DNA of 64,000 nt, taken from JAVBTR01 sp031556065. Lineage in GTDB: Bacteria > Bacillota > Clostridia > Christensenellales > Aristaeellaceae. Made by a program: the position numbers and the translations under genes. The DNA lies in assembly GCA_031556065.1 (NCBI GenBank), contig JAVBTR010000060.1, forward strand, positions 29,177 to 93,176, given 5' to 3'. Within the stretch, counting starts at the first letter, position 1. Each line of letters begins with the position of its first letter. The notes under the pieces were generated by a model that was not told where the DNA came from, did not search any database, and saw only the letters and a list, made by a program, of their open reading frames with translations. Of this stretch, positions 33,492-41,735 are shown one piece after another.

Positions 33492-34437
33492 AGTAATGGC
33501 TTTGATGTGCCTGGCGGCCATGCTGTTGGCACTGACAGGCTGCCAGCTGGCCAAGGAGGACCAGGGAACAGAGGTCCGGGAAGATAAGCTGGTTGGCCTT
33601 TATATTACCACGGAATACCTGGACCTGTTCAATTTCGATAGCTATTTGGAGGATCATATTGGCAAGCTTTCGGGTGGTGGGGAATTTGTGGTTGAGGGGG
33701 ATACGCAAAAATACCAGGGACGGCTGTACGCTACGCTGAAGCCTAGAGGCGATTCTGGTGTGGCTACGCACGAGTATGTGTTTGAAAACGTTCCGGGCAT
33801 GGCCTTCTTTGCGCCTGCCGTGCCCGAAATGGATGGCCACGAAGGTTACATTACCCTCATGACGGACGAGGGGATCATCGAACCACACCAAGACTTAAAA
33901 TACACCAATGAAAACGAAGAGAGCATCACCTTGAAGGGCACCATGTATGTGGCCCCCTCCGGTAAGAAGGAGCGAATCTATTACTTTAATCCCGTTTATC
34001 AAACACAGGACGGCAGCGTTTATACCGTTTCCGGCAGCGGCTTTGTGGTAGAAAACGAAAACTACAGCCAGGGGTCTGTTTATTCCCAGACCTTGGATGC
34101 TTCTTCCACTATTACAGAGAATGGCAAGACACAAAAAGAGAGCTTCTCCATTACCCTTGCTATGGAATATTTATATGCCCCCACTAAGATCGCTGTTTGC
34201 CAGGTGGATCAAGATTACAGCCTGCTTTTGCGGACAGAATATGCACCCGATGCCATGCCGGAGAAGATCACCCCGGAAAAGGAGACCGCTTTTTTCATTG
34301 TGGAAACCCATTGCCTGGACGATAAAGGGAACGCCCTTATTAAGCGGGAGATATGTGATAGGGATGCCCAAAGCATTGTTACTTTCGTTGTAAGGGAAGA
34401 TGGGGTGTGTATACGGCATGGGATGAGGATTGAGTAA
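33481..34437 (+). CDS. Hypothetical lipoprotein
   Basis: A 318-residue secreted lipoprotein: signal peptide MKRKVMALMCLAAMLLALTGC with lipobox LALTGC, then a beta-rich domain of unknown family (VGLYITTEYLDLFNFDSYL..., YIFE-like strands). No catalytic motif is seen. ATG 33481 lies inside the end of the HTH gene (11-base overlap, GGAGGGT upstream), so it is the third gene of the DUF2975/HTH cassette. Its C-terminus (VVREDGVCIRHGMRIE) is charged. The role is unknown; an extracellular sensing or envelope function is only a guess from the context. Confidence 0.75.
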   Translation: MKRKVMALMCLAAMLLALTGCQLAKEDQGTEVREDKLVGLYITTEYLDLFNFDSYLEDHIGKLSGGGEFVVEGDTQKYQGRLYATLKPRGDSGVATHEYVFENVPGMAFFAPAVPEMDGHEGYITLMTDEGIIEPHQDLKYTNENEESITLKGTMYVAPSGKKERIYYFNPVYQTQDGSVYTVSGSGFVVENENYSQGSVYSQTLDASSTITENGKTQKESFSITLAMEYLYAPTKIAVCQVDQDYSLLLRTEYAPDAMPEKITPEKETAFFIVETHCLDDKGNALIKREICDRDAQSIVTFVVREDGVCIRHGMRIE

Positions 34438-34751
34438 GGACTTATTGACTTTAGCAGAGTTTTTAGATTTTAACGAACTAAAGCGGGCCAACGCGTTGAC
34501 CGCCATTTTTCGCTGCGTACACAGTTCAAGTATGCGTTACGACCCCTTGTGTTGTCGTGTTTCATGTCTCCAGACCATGTATAGGCTGAAATAGCGTGCT
34601 CCTGGCTTGTGCTTGCGAGTGCATATAAGTTTGTGTCAAGAATCGTTTCACTCTCTTGACCTGGGTGTTGTTTTTTGGATTTCAATAGGCTACGGGGTTA
34701 CGTTGGGCTCTGCCCAAACCCGTTTAAGGGATTTCATCCCTTAAAAATCCC
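34438..34751. repeat. Gene-free stretch with palindromic repeat modules
   Basis: No credible gene in 314 bases. From 34627 it carries the dispersed module GTCAAGA-loop-TCTTGACCTGGGTGTTG (hairpin), then TTGGGC-tct-GCCCAA (34703-34717), then TTTAAGGGAT-ttc-ATCCCTTAAA (34723-34745). The first 190 bases resemble nothing else in the window. Confidence 0.6.
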
Positions 34752-35372
34752 CTATTTTTTTACCTCTATGAACCGCTTGATCAGTTCCACCGCACCTTCC
34801 ACGCCAACGGCCCCGGTATCGATGGCCAGGTTATAATTGGTCACATCGCCCCACTTGCCTTGGGCGTAATAATCGTAATAGCTGGCACGCTGTTTATCCT
34901 TCTTCAAAATAAACGCTTCCGCATGTTCCTTTTCCAAGCCATAGTGTTCCACTGCCCGCTTGACCCGCGCGGCCATATCCGCGAAAATAAAGCAGCGTAC
35001 CGCATTTTTATAATCGCTTAAGACATAATCCGCGCAGCGGCCCACGATTACGCAAGGCCCCTGCTCCGCGATCTTTTTAATAGCCTCAAATTGCGCCAGG
35101 AAAATCTTATGGTTCAAGGGCATATCCATGTAAAAGTTATTGATATCCCCCCTCATTTGGTACCCTGTCACCAGTGAAAACAACAGGGATTTGGTGGGCT
35201 GCTCTTCTTGCTGGGCGAAGAGGGCTTCACTGATCCCGCTATCCTTGGCGGCTAATGCCAGCACTTCTTTATCGTAAAAAGGGATATTCAATTGCTCGGA
35301 CAAAATTTTTCCCACATAGCGGCCACCGCTGCCGTACTGGCGGCCAATGGTGATAATCGTATTCTGGGCCAT
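34752..35372 (-). CDS. Cytidylate kinase-like family protein
   Basis: A 206-residue P-loop kinase of the AAA_26/cytidylate-kinase-like group: a modified P-loop GRQYGSGGRYVGKIL near the N-terminus, a substrate segment (FYDKEVLALAAKDSGISEALF), IVGRCADYVL and an Arg/Lys-rich lid (KKDKQRASYYDYYAQGKWGD). Members are common in Clostridia, and their nucleotide substrate has not been settled. It lies 40 bases downstream of the flippase gene on the same strand, so it may be the last gene of the transketolase unit. Confidence 0.85.
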   Translation of the reverse strand: MAQNTIITIGRQYGSGGRYVGKILSEQLNIPFYDKEVLALAAKDSGISEALFAQQEEQPTKSLLFSLVTGYQMRGDINNFYMDMPLNHKIFLAQFEAIKKIAEQGPCVIVGRCADYVLSDYKNAVRCFIFADMAARVKRAVEHYGLEKEHAEAFILKKDKQRASYYDYYAQGKWGDVTNYNLAIDTGAVGVEGAVELIKRFIEVKK

Positions 35373-35412
35373 AACAGCACCTTCTTTCTGCTTATATTAT
35401 ACACCAATTCTT

Positions 35413-36921
35413 TTATTTACGTAACCCTTTTAGCCGTAAAAACAATGCTTTGGTAGCGCTGCGGTCAAAGAGCCAGGCGGAAATAAGCGATACTGCCACC
35501 GCTACCCCCGCCACAAGCACTGCGTCCAGCCCCCAGGCCATAAAGCCGTCAGGCGCAAGGGGAAGCGCTGTAAACACAAGGCAGACCAGGGCGGAGGTGG
35601 CCACCGCCCGCAGCATTCGCAGCACCGTTGTTTTCCGGCCAATATGGGTAATATACTTAGGCACAAAATACAATTGCAAACCGCCCCGGACAACGTTGGA
35701 AACAATAATGCCGATCAATATCCCCGGTACGCCGAAGAAATAACCCAGCACCGCCCCCAGCACCACCGCGATAACCGTTTGGACGGTGTTGTGGTGGCGG
35801 GTCTGCCTAAACATCCCCGCAGAGGTGACCATTAAATCCAGCGGCATTCTTAATTGATCGGAAAAACCCTGCAGCACGAACAGCACGCCCCACAGAGGGC
35901 GGATATAGTTTACATCGCTCACTTGGCCTGCGTACAGCTGCACAAAGGGCAAGATCAGCACCATGGCAGTGGAGAAGATCACAATGCAAAGGAGCATGAA
36001 AAAGCTTTCAAACTCGTGGTATACCCGTTTAAGGTGGCCCTCATCCCCACGGACGATAATTTCCCCAAAGAAGGAATAGATGCCCACGGTGACCATCTTC
36101 AGGATGCTCCAAAGGCCTACGATCACCATGTGGTAAACCCCGTACACGCTGACCAGCTTCGTGTCCTTTAAAATAACCGTGGCCAGGATGATCCCCAGGG
36201 ATTGCTGGAGGGCCAAAGTCAATTGGTTGTAAAGGGCATCGTAGCGGTTTGATAAGGCAGCGTTATTGGGTGTGGCATGGTAGTCCACGTAAGGGTATTT
36301 TTTGTTTACATAGGCACTTAAAAGAACCGTTCTTAAAAGAATGGTGATTCCCGCTAAAAACCGAAGCAGCAGCACATCCACCTGCAAAACACACATAATG
36401 GCGATGATGGCGGTTTGCAAAATCAGCGACAGCATGGAGATAAACGAAATGACATAGGTTTTCTGGTCGGCGGTTAAAAGCACCCGGTAACGGCCCAGTG
36501 TAAGCAAGTCCAGCGCGCCGGTGATGCCCATGACCAGCACCAGAAAGAAAACCGAAAGGTCGCTCATGGTGGAGACTTTCACGATCATCGGGTAAACGAT
36601 GGCGAACACCACTGTGATGCCCATGAAAAGCATCCCCGTGGTGTTATAAAAGTGTCTGGCGGCAGATACCACGCCGTTGATCTTGTGATGATCGTTTTCC
36701 GCCAGGGGCTTATACAGGCTATAAACCGCAGCGGTGGCCAGGCCTGTTTCTACCAGCTTAAAGTAGTTGAAAAACTCTGTGAGCGATACCACCAGGCCGT
36801 TGATTTCGGAGGAATAGTAGCTAATCATCAGCTTGGGCACCACAAAGCCCATGACCATGGCGATCACGTGGTAAGCGCCGGTGGAGCCCATGTTCAATAG
36901 AATTTTCTTTGTACGGTTCAT
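35413..36921 (-). CDS. Polysaccharide biosynthesis protein, Wzx/flippase family
   Basis: A 502-residue membrane protein with 12-14 hydrophobic helices of the MOP superfamily, which moves lipid-linked oligosaccharide across the cytoplasmic membrane. The N-terminus (NRTKKILLNMGSTGAYHVIAMVMGFVVPKLMISYYSSEINGL, in parts) is typical. ATG 36921 is fixed by its ATGA overlap with the transketolase C-subunit stop; upstream codons in this frame lie inside that gene. The link to a split transketolase suggests a surface polymer with an unusual sugar (inference). Confidence 0.87.
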   Translation of the reverse strand: MNRTKKILLNMGSTGAYHVIAMVMGFVVPKLMISYYSSEINGLVVSLTEFFNYFKLVETGLATAAVYSLYKPLAENDHHKINGVVSAARHFYNTTGMLFMGITVVFAIVYPMIVKVSTMSDLSVFFLVLVMGITGALDLLTLGRYRVLLTADQKTYVISFISMLSLILQTAIIAIMCVLQVDVLLLRFLAGITILLRTVLLSAYVNKKYPYVDYHATPNNAALSNRYDALYNQLTLALQQSLGIILATVILKDTKLVSVYGVYHMVIVGLWSILKMVTVGIYSFFGEIIVRGDEGHLKRVYHEFESFFMLLCIVIFSTAMVLILPFVQLYAGQVSDVNYIRPLWGVLFVLQGFSDQLRMPLDLMVTSAGMFRQTRHHNTVQTVIAVVLGAVLGYFFGVPGILIGIIVSNVVRGGLQLYFVPKYITHIGRKTTVLRMLRAVATSALVCLVFTALPLAPDGFMAWGLDAVLVAGVAVAVSLISAWLFDRSATKALFLRLKGLRK

Positions 36922-37838
36922 AATAACGCGCTGATCCTTTGTATGATGTGTTCGCTGTCGAAGCCGTAATGGCTGCGCAAGTATTGCTGGGAGCCTACAA
37001 TGGCGCTGTAGCAATCGTTCAGGCCAATCAGCTCCAGCTTGGCATGGCGGTCCACCATCTGGGCAGTGATTTCGCATATGGCGCTACCAAAGCCCCCTAC
37101 AACGTTATGCTCTTCCACCGTGGCGATAAAGGGCTGCTGGTGGGCCATTTTTTGAATGAACGCTTTATCCAGAGGCTTTACGGTGGGAAAAGAATACAGG
37201 CCAATATCGCAACCCATCAGCCGAAGGGCTTCCACTGCTTTTTTGCATTCTGTCAGAATCCCGCCGGAGGAAAACACCGCGCCGTCCTTACCGGAATAAA
37301 TCTCGATGGCCTGACCCAGCTTGTAGTTTTCCATGGGCTTTTCATGGGCATAAGGCTCGTTGCCCCGGCCCAGACGCAGATAGCAGGTGCCTGGGGTTTG
37401 GTAGACAAGGGGCATCAGCGCCTCCACCTCGTAAGGGTCTCCCGGAGAGAACACTGTTACATTGGGCAGCGCCCGCATAATGGCCACATCCTCTGTGGCG
37501 TGGTGGCTCATGCCCAGGGCACCGTACACAAACCCGCCTCCCACGCATACGATCTTCACATTGGCGCTGTGGTAGGCGCAGTCGTTGCGGATTTGCTCCA
37601 AGGGCCGCAGGGTGGGAAAATTGCCAATAGAATAGGTAAAAACAGTACGGCCCTCCATGGCCATACCCGCAGCAATGCCTGTCATGGCCTGTTCAGCGAT
37701 GCCGGCGTTCAGGTATTTTTCGGGGAACTCGTTTTTATAAGGGTTCAGGACCCCGAAGCCCAGATCCCCGGTAATGAGGAACACATCGCTATGCTCCCTG
37801 GCAAGGGCGCTTAAAGCCCTGGTAAACGCGTCTCTCAT
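36918..37838 (-). CDS. Transketolase, C-terminal subunit
   Basis: A 306-residue subunit with the pyrimidine-binding and C-terminal transketolase domains: LITGDLGFGVLN, AGIAEQAMTGIAAGMAMEGRTVFTYSIG with the catalytic Glu, HHATEDVAIMRALPNVTVFSPGDPYE, and TVEEHNVVGGFGSAI in the C-terminal domain. ATG 37838 overlaps the upstream N-subunit stop by four bases (ATGA), and its own stop overlaps the flippase start likewise, so three genes are tightly coupled. Confidence 0.92.
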   Translation of the reverse strand: MRDAFTRALSALAREHSDVFLITGDLGFGVLNPYKNEFPEKYLNAGIAEQAMTGIAAGMAMEGRTVFTYSIGNFPTLRPLEQIRNDCAYHSANVKIVCVGGGFVYGALGMSHHATEDVAIMRALPNVTVFSPGDPYEVEALMPLVYQTPGTCYLRLGRGNEPYAHEKPMENYKLGQAIEIYSGKDGAVFSSGGILTECKKAVEALRLMGCDIGLYSFPTVKPLDKAFIQKMAHQQPFIATVEEHNVVGGFGSAICEITAQMVDRHAKLELIGLNDCYSAIVGSQQYLRSHYGFDSEHIIQRISALL

Positions 37839-38665
37839 GGCTTTTGTCCCTCCAGTTCCTTTACGGCTGCTTCGTACTCTATTCCCTGAGGGGTGCGGTA
37901 GTGCCATAAAATATCGTTTTCCATAAAGGAAATGCCCTTGCCTTTTATGGTATTGGCAATGATGACTGTAGGGGAGCCACCCCTTTCGCCGTTTTCCCTT
38001 GCCGCTGCAAAAGCGGCTTTAAGGGCGTTGTGATCGTGGCCGTCTATGTCCAATACATTCATGCCAAAGGCCCGAAGCTTATCCCCGAAGGGGGCTAAGG
38101 ACAGGGTGCTTTCGCAAAAATCCAGGCTCTGCATTTTGTTATGGTCGATAACCACCACCAGGCGGCTGAGCTTTTGGTGGTTGGCGATTAAAAAGGCTTC
38201 CCAATTGGAGCCTTCATCGCATTCCCCATCCCCCATAAGCACATAAACAAAGTGGTTTTGGTTTTGCAGCTTGGCGTTTAGCGCCATGCCGCAGGCGATA
38301 GGCAGGCCGTGGCCTAAGGAGCCGGTGGATACTTCCACCCCGGGAATACCCTTATGGCTTACATGACCGGACAGCCGGGAGCCGTCCTGATAGTGGGTTT
38401 TCAATTCTTCCACCGAAAAAAAGCCGGTTTCCGCCAAGGCGGCGTAAACCCCGGCTCCCGCGTGGCCCTTGGATAAAATAAACCGGTCCCGGGTAGGCAG
38501 CTTTGGGTCCCGGGGGTCTACGTTTAGAACCTGGCCGTACAGCACAGCCAAGATGTCTGCTTCGGATAAGATTGCTCCCACATGGGAGGATTTGCCCAGG
38601 TGTGTCATTTCCACCCCGTGGCGGCGAATGGCCCAGGCCAACGCTTGCGTGGTTCTATTTGCCAT
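37835..38665 (-). CDS. Transketolase, N-terminal (thiamine diphosphate) subunit
   Basis: A 276-residue thiamine-diphosphate-binding subunit. SKGHAGAGVYAALAETGFF and GDGECDEGSNWEAFLIANHQKLSRLVVVIDHNKMQ (the GDG...N cofactor motif) are both present. Start ATG 38665 has GAGGGG about 8 bases upstream. With the C-subunit it forms a split transketolase; separate genes of this kind occur both in central metabolism and in deoxy- or branched-sugar pathways. The presence of a flippase behind it favours the latter, without proof. Confidence 0.93.
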   Translation of the reverse strand: MANRTTQALAWAIRRHGVEMTHLGKSSHVGAILSEADILAVLYGQVLNVDPRDPKLPTRDRFILSKGHAGAGVYAALAETGFFSVEELKTHYQDGSRLSGHVSHKGIPGVEVSTGSLGHGLPIACGMALNAKLQNQNHFVYVLMGDGECDEGSNWEAFLIANHQKLSRLVVVIDHNKMQSLDFCESTLSLAPFGDKLRAFGMNVLDIDGHDHNALKAAFAAARENGERGGSPTVIIANTIKGKGISFMENDILWHYRTPQGIEYEAAVKELEGQKP

Positions 38666-38696
38666 GTGATCCCCTCTTAAAACAATATCATTAACC

Positions 38697-38725
38697 AGTT
38701 TAACACTGACGATGTTAAAACACAA
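38697..38725 (-). promoter_or_regulatory. Promoter with embedded operator for the transketolase unit
   Basis: On the minus strand TTGTGT (38725-38720), a 17-base spacer and TAAACT (38702-38697). The spacer holds a dyad TTTAACA-ctgacga-TGTTAAA (38699-38719), a classic place for a repressor to act. Each box matches the consensus at four of six positions. Confidence 0.45.
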
Positions 38726-38765
38726 GGATAATGATGGGTCAAGGGGTACGCACATCCGCCCCTCA

Positions 38766-38896
38766 ATTGTCGCAGCCTTGCCCGACCAAATGCCCGCAAA
38801 ATCGAAGATTTTACAGTGCAGTGAGGGAAATGCCTCGTGCGGCACCTTTGTCGCACGAAAACGTCGACAAAGTCGACGCGCTGAAGCGATAGCCGC
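38766..38896 (-). ncRNA. Structured RNA-like element, copy 2
   Basis: Minus-strand relative of 47917-48050. Stem 1 is CGTCGAC-ttt-GTCGACG (38862-38878). Stem 2 is TCGTGCG/CGCACGA (38835-38858). Stem 3 is CTGTAAAATC-ttc-GATTTTGCGG (38794-38816, with two G-U pairs). Conserved single-strand pieces are CACTGTAAAATCTT and GGCAAGG. It lies upstream of the promoter for the transketolase unit and reads in the same direction. Confidence 0.5.
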
Positions 38897-39057
38897 ATAT
38901 AGCAGCTACCGCCTGGGTCTTTTTATGTTTCTTTCTGCGCCTATGTTTGTATCAAAATGCGCTTCGCTGTTTTGACTTGGGTGTTGTTTTTCGATTACAG
39001 CAGGTTACGGCGGGGCGCCGTCCCGCAGTCTGCAATGGGCGCATGCCCCTTGACCCA
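38897..39057 (+). repeat. Dispersed hairpin module between mglC and the transketolase leader
   Basis: No gene. From about 38932 it contains TCAAAA-loop-TTTTGACTTGGGTGTTG and CGATTACAGCAGG, a copy of the module at 34627-34690 and of the central part of the 7726 and 22355 elements. It ends with GC-rich stems (GGGGCGCCGTCCC, GGGCGCATGCCCC) just past the mglC stop, where they could serve as its terminator. Confidence 0.55.
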
Positions 39058-40155
39058 TTATTTTTTACTTACATACTTGCGCATGTCGATGGCAACCGCC
39101 ACCAGAATAATAAAGCCCTTGATAATGTATTGCAGGTTGGTGGAAACCCCCAGCCATTGCAGCGCCACGGTGATAATTTGCAGCATCACCACGCCTAGCA
39201 CAATGCCGGATATTTTACCCATGCCGCCATTGAAGGATACCCCGCCAATGACGCAGGCGGCAATGGCATCCAGCTCCGCATTGGCCCCTGCCGTAGCGCT
39301 GTTGGAACCCACCCGGGCGGCTTCCACAAAGCCGGAGAAGCCATACAGGGCGCCAGCCATCATGAACACCAGAATGATCGTCTTCATGACATTGACGCCG
39401 GACACGTTGGCCGCTTCCGCATTCGCGCCGACGGCATACATGTTCTTGCCCAGGGTGGTTTTGTTCCACACATACCACATGACGCCAACGGCAATAATGG
39501 CATAGATCACATAATAAGGGATAGCCGTGCCGCCGATGGAAAACGTCCCCTTAACCACGTTTTTGTATTCTTCCGTCAGCCCTGCAATGGGCGCGCCGCC
39601 GTTGTTGCCCATGGTCATGTAAATAAGAATAAAGCCATACAGCATCAATTGGGTGGCCAAGGTTACAATAAAGGGATGCAGTTTAAACCTGGCTACGCAA
39701 AAACCATTGAACGCGCCGATCATAGCACTGAAGGCCATTACCAGCACAATAACCAAAACGATCGGCCAGGGGGACATTTCCGGGAACATTTTGCTGGCAT
39801 ATTCCGTGATGGGCTTTTGCAAAAGCGACGCGGATACCAGCATGGATAAGCCCTGGATACGGCCTGCGGATAGGTCTGTGCCGGTTAAGACAATAATGCC
39901 GCCTACGCCCAGGGCGATAAACAGCCCTGCCGCGGATTTTTTCAATATATCCACAATGGATACGAAGGATAAAAAGGCGTTCTTGGATTTCATGACGTTA
40001 ATGGAGTAATACTGCACATAGATGATCAGGATGGCCAGAATAATATAAATGGCGTTGTTTAACAGAAAGTTGACCCAAAAGCGCCGCTTATCCTTGCCGG
40101 ACATGGTGCGGTACGCGGCAAACTCCCGCTTGAGGCGATTTACTAAACTGTTCAT
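39058..40155 (-). CDS. mglC: Galactose/methyl-galactoside ABC transporter permease MglC
   Basis: A 365-residue inner-membrane permease of the ribose/galactose (BPD_transp_2) class with about ten helices. Identifying segments are GVGGIIVLTGTDLSAGRIQGLSM, MIGAFNGFCVARFKLHPFIVTLATQLM and ACVIGGVSFNGGMGKISGIVLG. It is the last gene of mglB-mglA-mglC, 15 bases after mglA. The ligand is probably galactose, glucose or a methyl-galactoside, by family. Confidence 0.93.
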   Translation of the reverse strand: MNSLVNRLKREFAAYRTMSGKDKRRFWVNFLLNNAIYIILAILIIYVQYYSINVMKSKNAFLSFVSIVDILKKSAAGLFIALGVGGIIVLTGTDLSAGRIQGLSMLVSASLLQKPITEYASKMFPEMSPWPIVLVIVLVMAFSAMIGAFNGFCVARFKLHPFIVTLATQLMLYGFILIYMTMGNNGGAPIAGLTEEYKNVVKGTFSIGGTAIPYYVIYAIIAVGVMWYVWNKTTLGKNMYAVGANAEAANVSGVNVMKTIILVFMMAGALYGFSGFVEAARVGSNSATAGANAELDAIAACVIGGVSFNGGMGKISGIVLGVVMLQIITVALQWLGVSTNLQYIIKGFIILVAVAIDMRKYVSKK

Positions 40156-40170
40156 AGCCCACGCTCCCCT

Positions 40171-41667
40171 TTACACATATTTGGCGGCAAGGGCCATGAT
40201 ATCTTCTTGGCTTGCCGTTTTAGGATCCACTTCGCCCGCGATTTTGCCGCCGGACATGACGATGATCCGGTCGCATACCCCCAACAGCTCCGGCATTTCG
40301 CTGGAGACCATCAGAATGGTTTTGCCTTCGTTGGCCAGATCGATCATCAGCTTATAGATTTCATACTTAGCGCCCACGTCAATGCCTCTGGTGGGTTCGT
40401 CCAACAAAAGAATGTTGGGCTTGGTCAAAAGCCAGCGGGAGAGGATCACCTTTTGCTGGTTCCCGCCGGAAAGGGAGCGGATAGGGGTTTTCTGCGAAGG
40501 GGTCTTAATGGAAAGCTGCTCGATCCCTTGAGCCGTATCCTTAACCATGGCCTTGTTGTTCAGGTAAATCCCGCCGGTCAGGTAGCTTTTCAGGTTGGCG
40601 ATGGTGGTATTGGCGTTAATATCCAATACGCCGAAAATACCTGTTTGCCGCCGCTCCTCTGTAAGCAGGGCAAAACCGTTGCGTTTGGCGGCTTCCGGGT
40701 TGGGGTTGCGGATTGCCCGGCCATTGAGGGTGATCTTTCCCGTGCGGACAGTGGCTACGCCAAAAAGGGTTTCCAACAGCTCTGTCCGCCCTGCGCCCAT
40801 CAGGCCCGCAAAGCCCAAAATTTCGCCCCGGCGTGCCACAAAGGAAGCATCCTTCAGGTTCACGTACTGGGCGCTGAGCCCGCTGACCTCCAACAGTGCA
40901 TCTCCCGGCACGTTGGTTTTCGGCGGGTAAACGTTGGTTAGCTCCCGGCCCACCATTTGCTTGATCAGAATGTCCATGGTCAGTTCCCCAACAGGCGTGG
41001 TGGCAACCCATTTCCCATCCCGCATAACGGTAACATCGTCGGATATACGCAGGATTTCGTTCATTTTGTGAGAGATATAAATAATACCGCAGCCTCTGGC
41101 CCTAAGCTTACTGATGATCGTGAAAAGCTGTTCCACCTCCACCTCCGTCAGGGAGGAGGTAGGTTCGTCAAACACGATGACCTTGCTGTTAAACGAGACC
41201 GCTTTGGCGATTTCCACCATCTGACGGCGGGAAACGGAAAGCTCGCTGATCTTGCTCTTCGGGCTGACCTGGATCCCCAGATCATCGAAAACGGCCTTGG
41301 TCATTTCATACATTTTTTTGTGGCTTACGCCGCCCAGCTTATCCTTTGGGAAACGGCCCAGCCAGATGTTTTCCATAACGGAACGGGTGTGCACCTGGTT
41401 AAGCTCTTGATGCACCATGGCGACGCCGTTGTCCAGCGCCTGTTTGGGCGATTTAAACGCCACGGCTGTGCCGTTTAAAAGCACTTCGCCTTCATCGCGC
41501 TGGTAAATGCCGAAAAGGCATTTCATCAGCGTGGACTTGCCTGCGCCATTTTCTCCCATGAGAGAATGCACTGTTCCGGGCTTTAATAGCAGCTGTACAT
41601 CATCCAGCGCTTTAACCCCCGGGAATTCTTTGCTGACGCCCCGCATTTCAAGCAGGTATTCGCTCAT
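40171..41667 (-). CDS. mglA: Galactose/methyl-galactoside ABC transporter ATPase MglA
   Basis: A 498-residue double ATP-binding subunit. The first half has Walker A GENGAGKST, signature LSVSRRQMVEIAKAV and Walker B VIVFDEPTSSL. The second half has the degenerate Walker A GLMGAGRTE, signature LSGGNQQKVILSRWL and LLLDEPTRGIDVGA. This duplicated design is that of the sugar-importer Mgl/Rbs class. It energises uptake through MglC. Confidence 0.95.
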   Translation of the reverse strand: MSEYLLEMRGVSKEFPGVKALDDVQLLLKPGTVHSLMGENGAGKSTLMKCLFGIYQRDEGEVLLNGTAVAFKSPKQALDNGVAMVHQELNQVHTRSVMENIWLGRFPKDKLGGVSHKKMYEMTKAVFDDLGIQVSPKSKISELSVSRRQMVEIAKAVSFNSKVIVFDEPTSSLTEVEVEQLFTIISKLRARGCGIIYISHKMNEILRISDDVTVMRDGKWVATTPVGELTMDILIKQMVGRELTNVYPPKTNVPGDALLEVSGLSAQYVNLKDASFVARRGEILGFAGLMGAGRTELLETLFGVATVRTGKITLNGRAIRNPNPEAAKRNGFALLTEERRQTGIFGVLDINANTTIANLKSYLTGGIYLNNKAMVKDTAQGIEQLSIKTPSQKTPIRSLSGGNQQKVILSRWLLTKPNILLLDEPTRGIDVGAKYEIYKLMIDLANEGKTILMVSSEMPELLGVCDRIIVMSGGKIAGEVDPKTASQEDIMALAAKYV

Positions 41668-41735
41668 TTGCTCATCCCCTTTTTTAGAAACGGGCGGTCA
41701 CAGCCGTGACCGCCCAAAAACCGTGATTCAGTGGA

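Noticed and set aside
34470..34685. 71-codon open frame on the minus strand
   Set aside because: Covers a repeat module, has no ribosome site and resembles no protein.
36939..37814. 291-codon open frame on the plus strand
   Set aside because: Lies antisense to the transketolase C-subunit, whose motifs and ATGA overlaps are clear.
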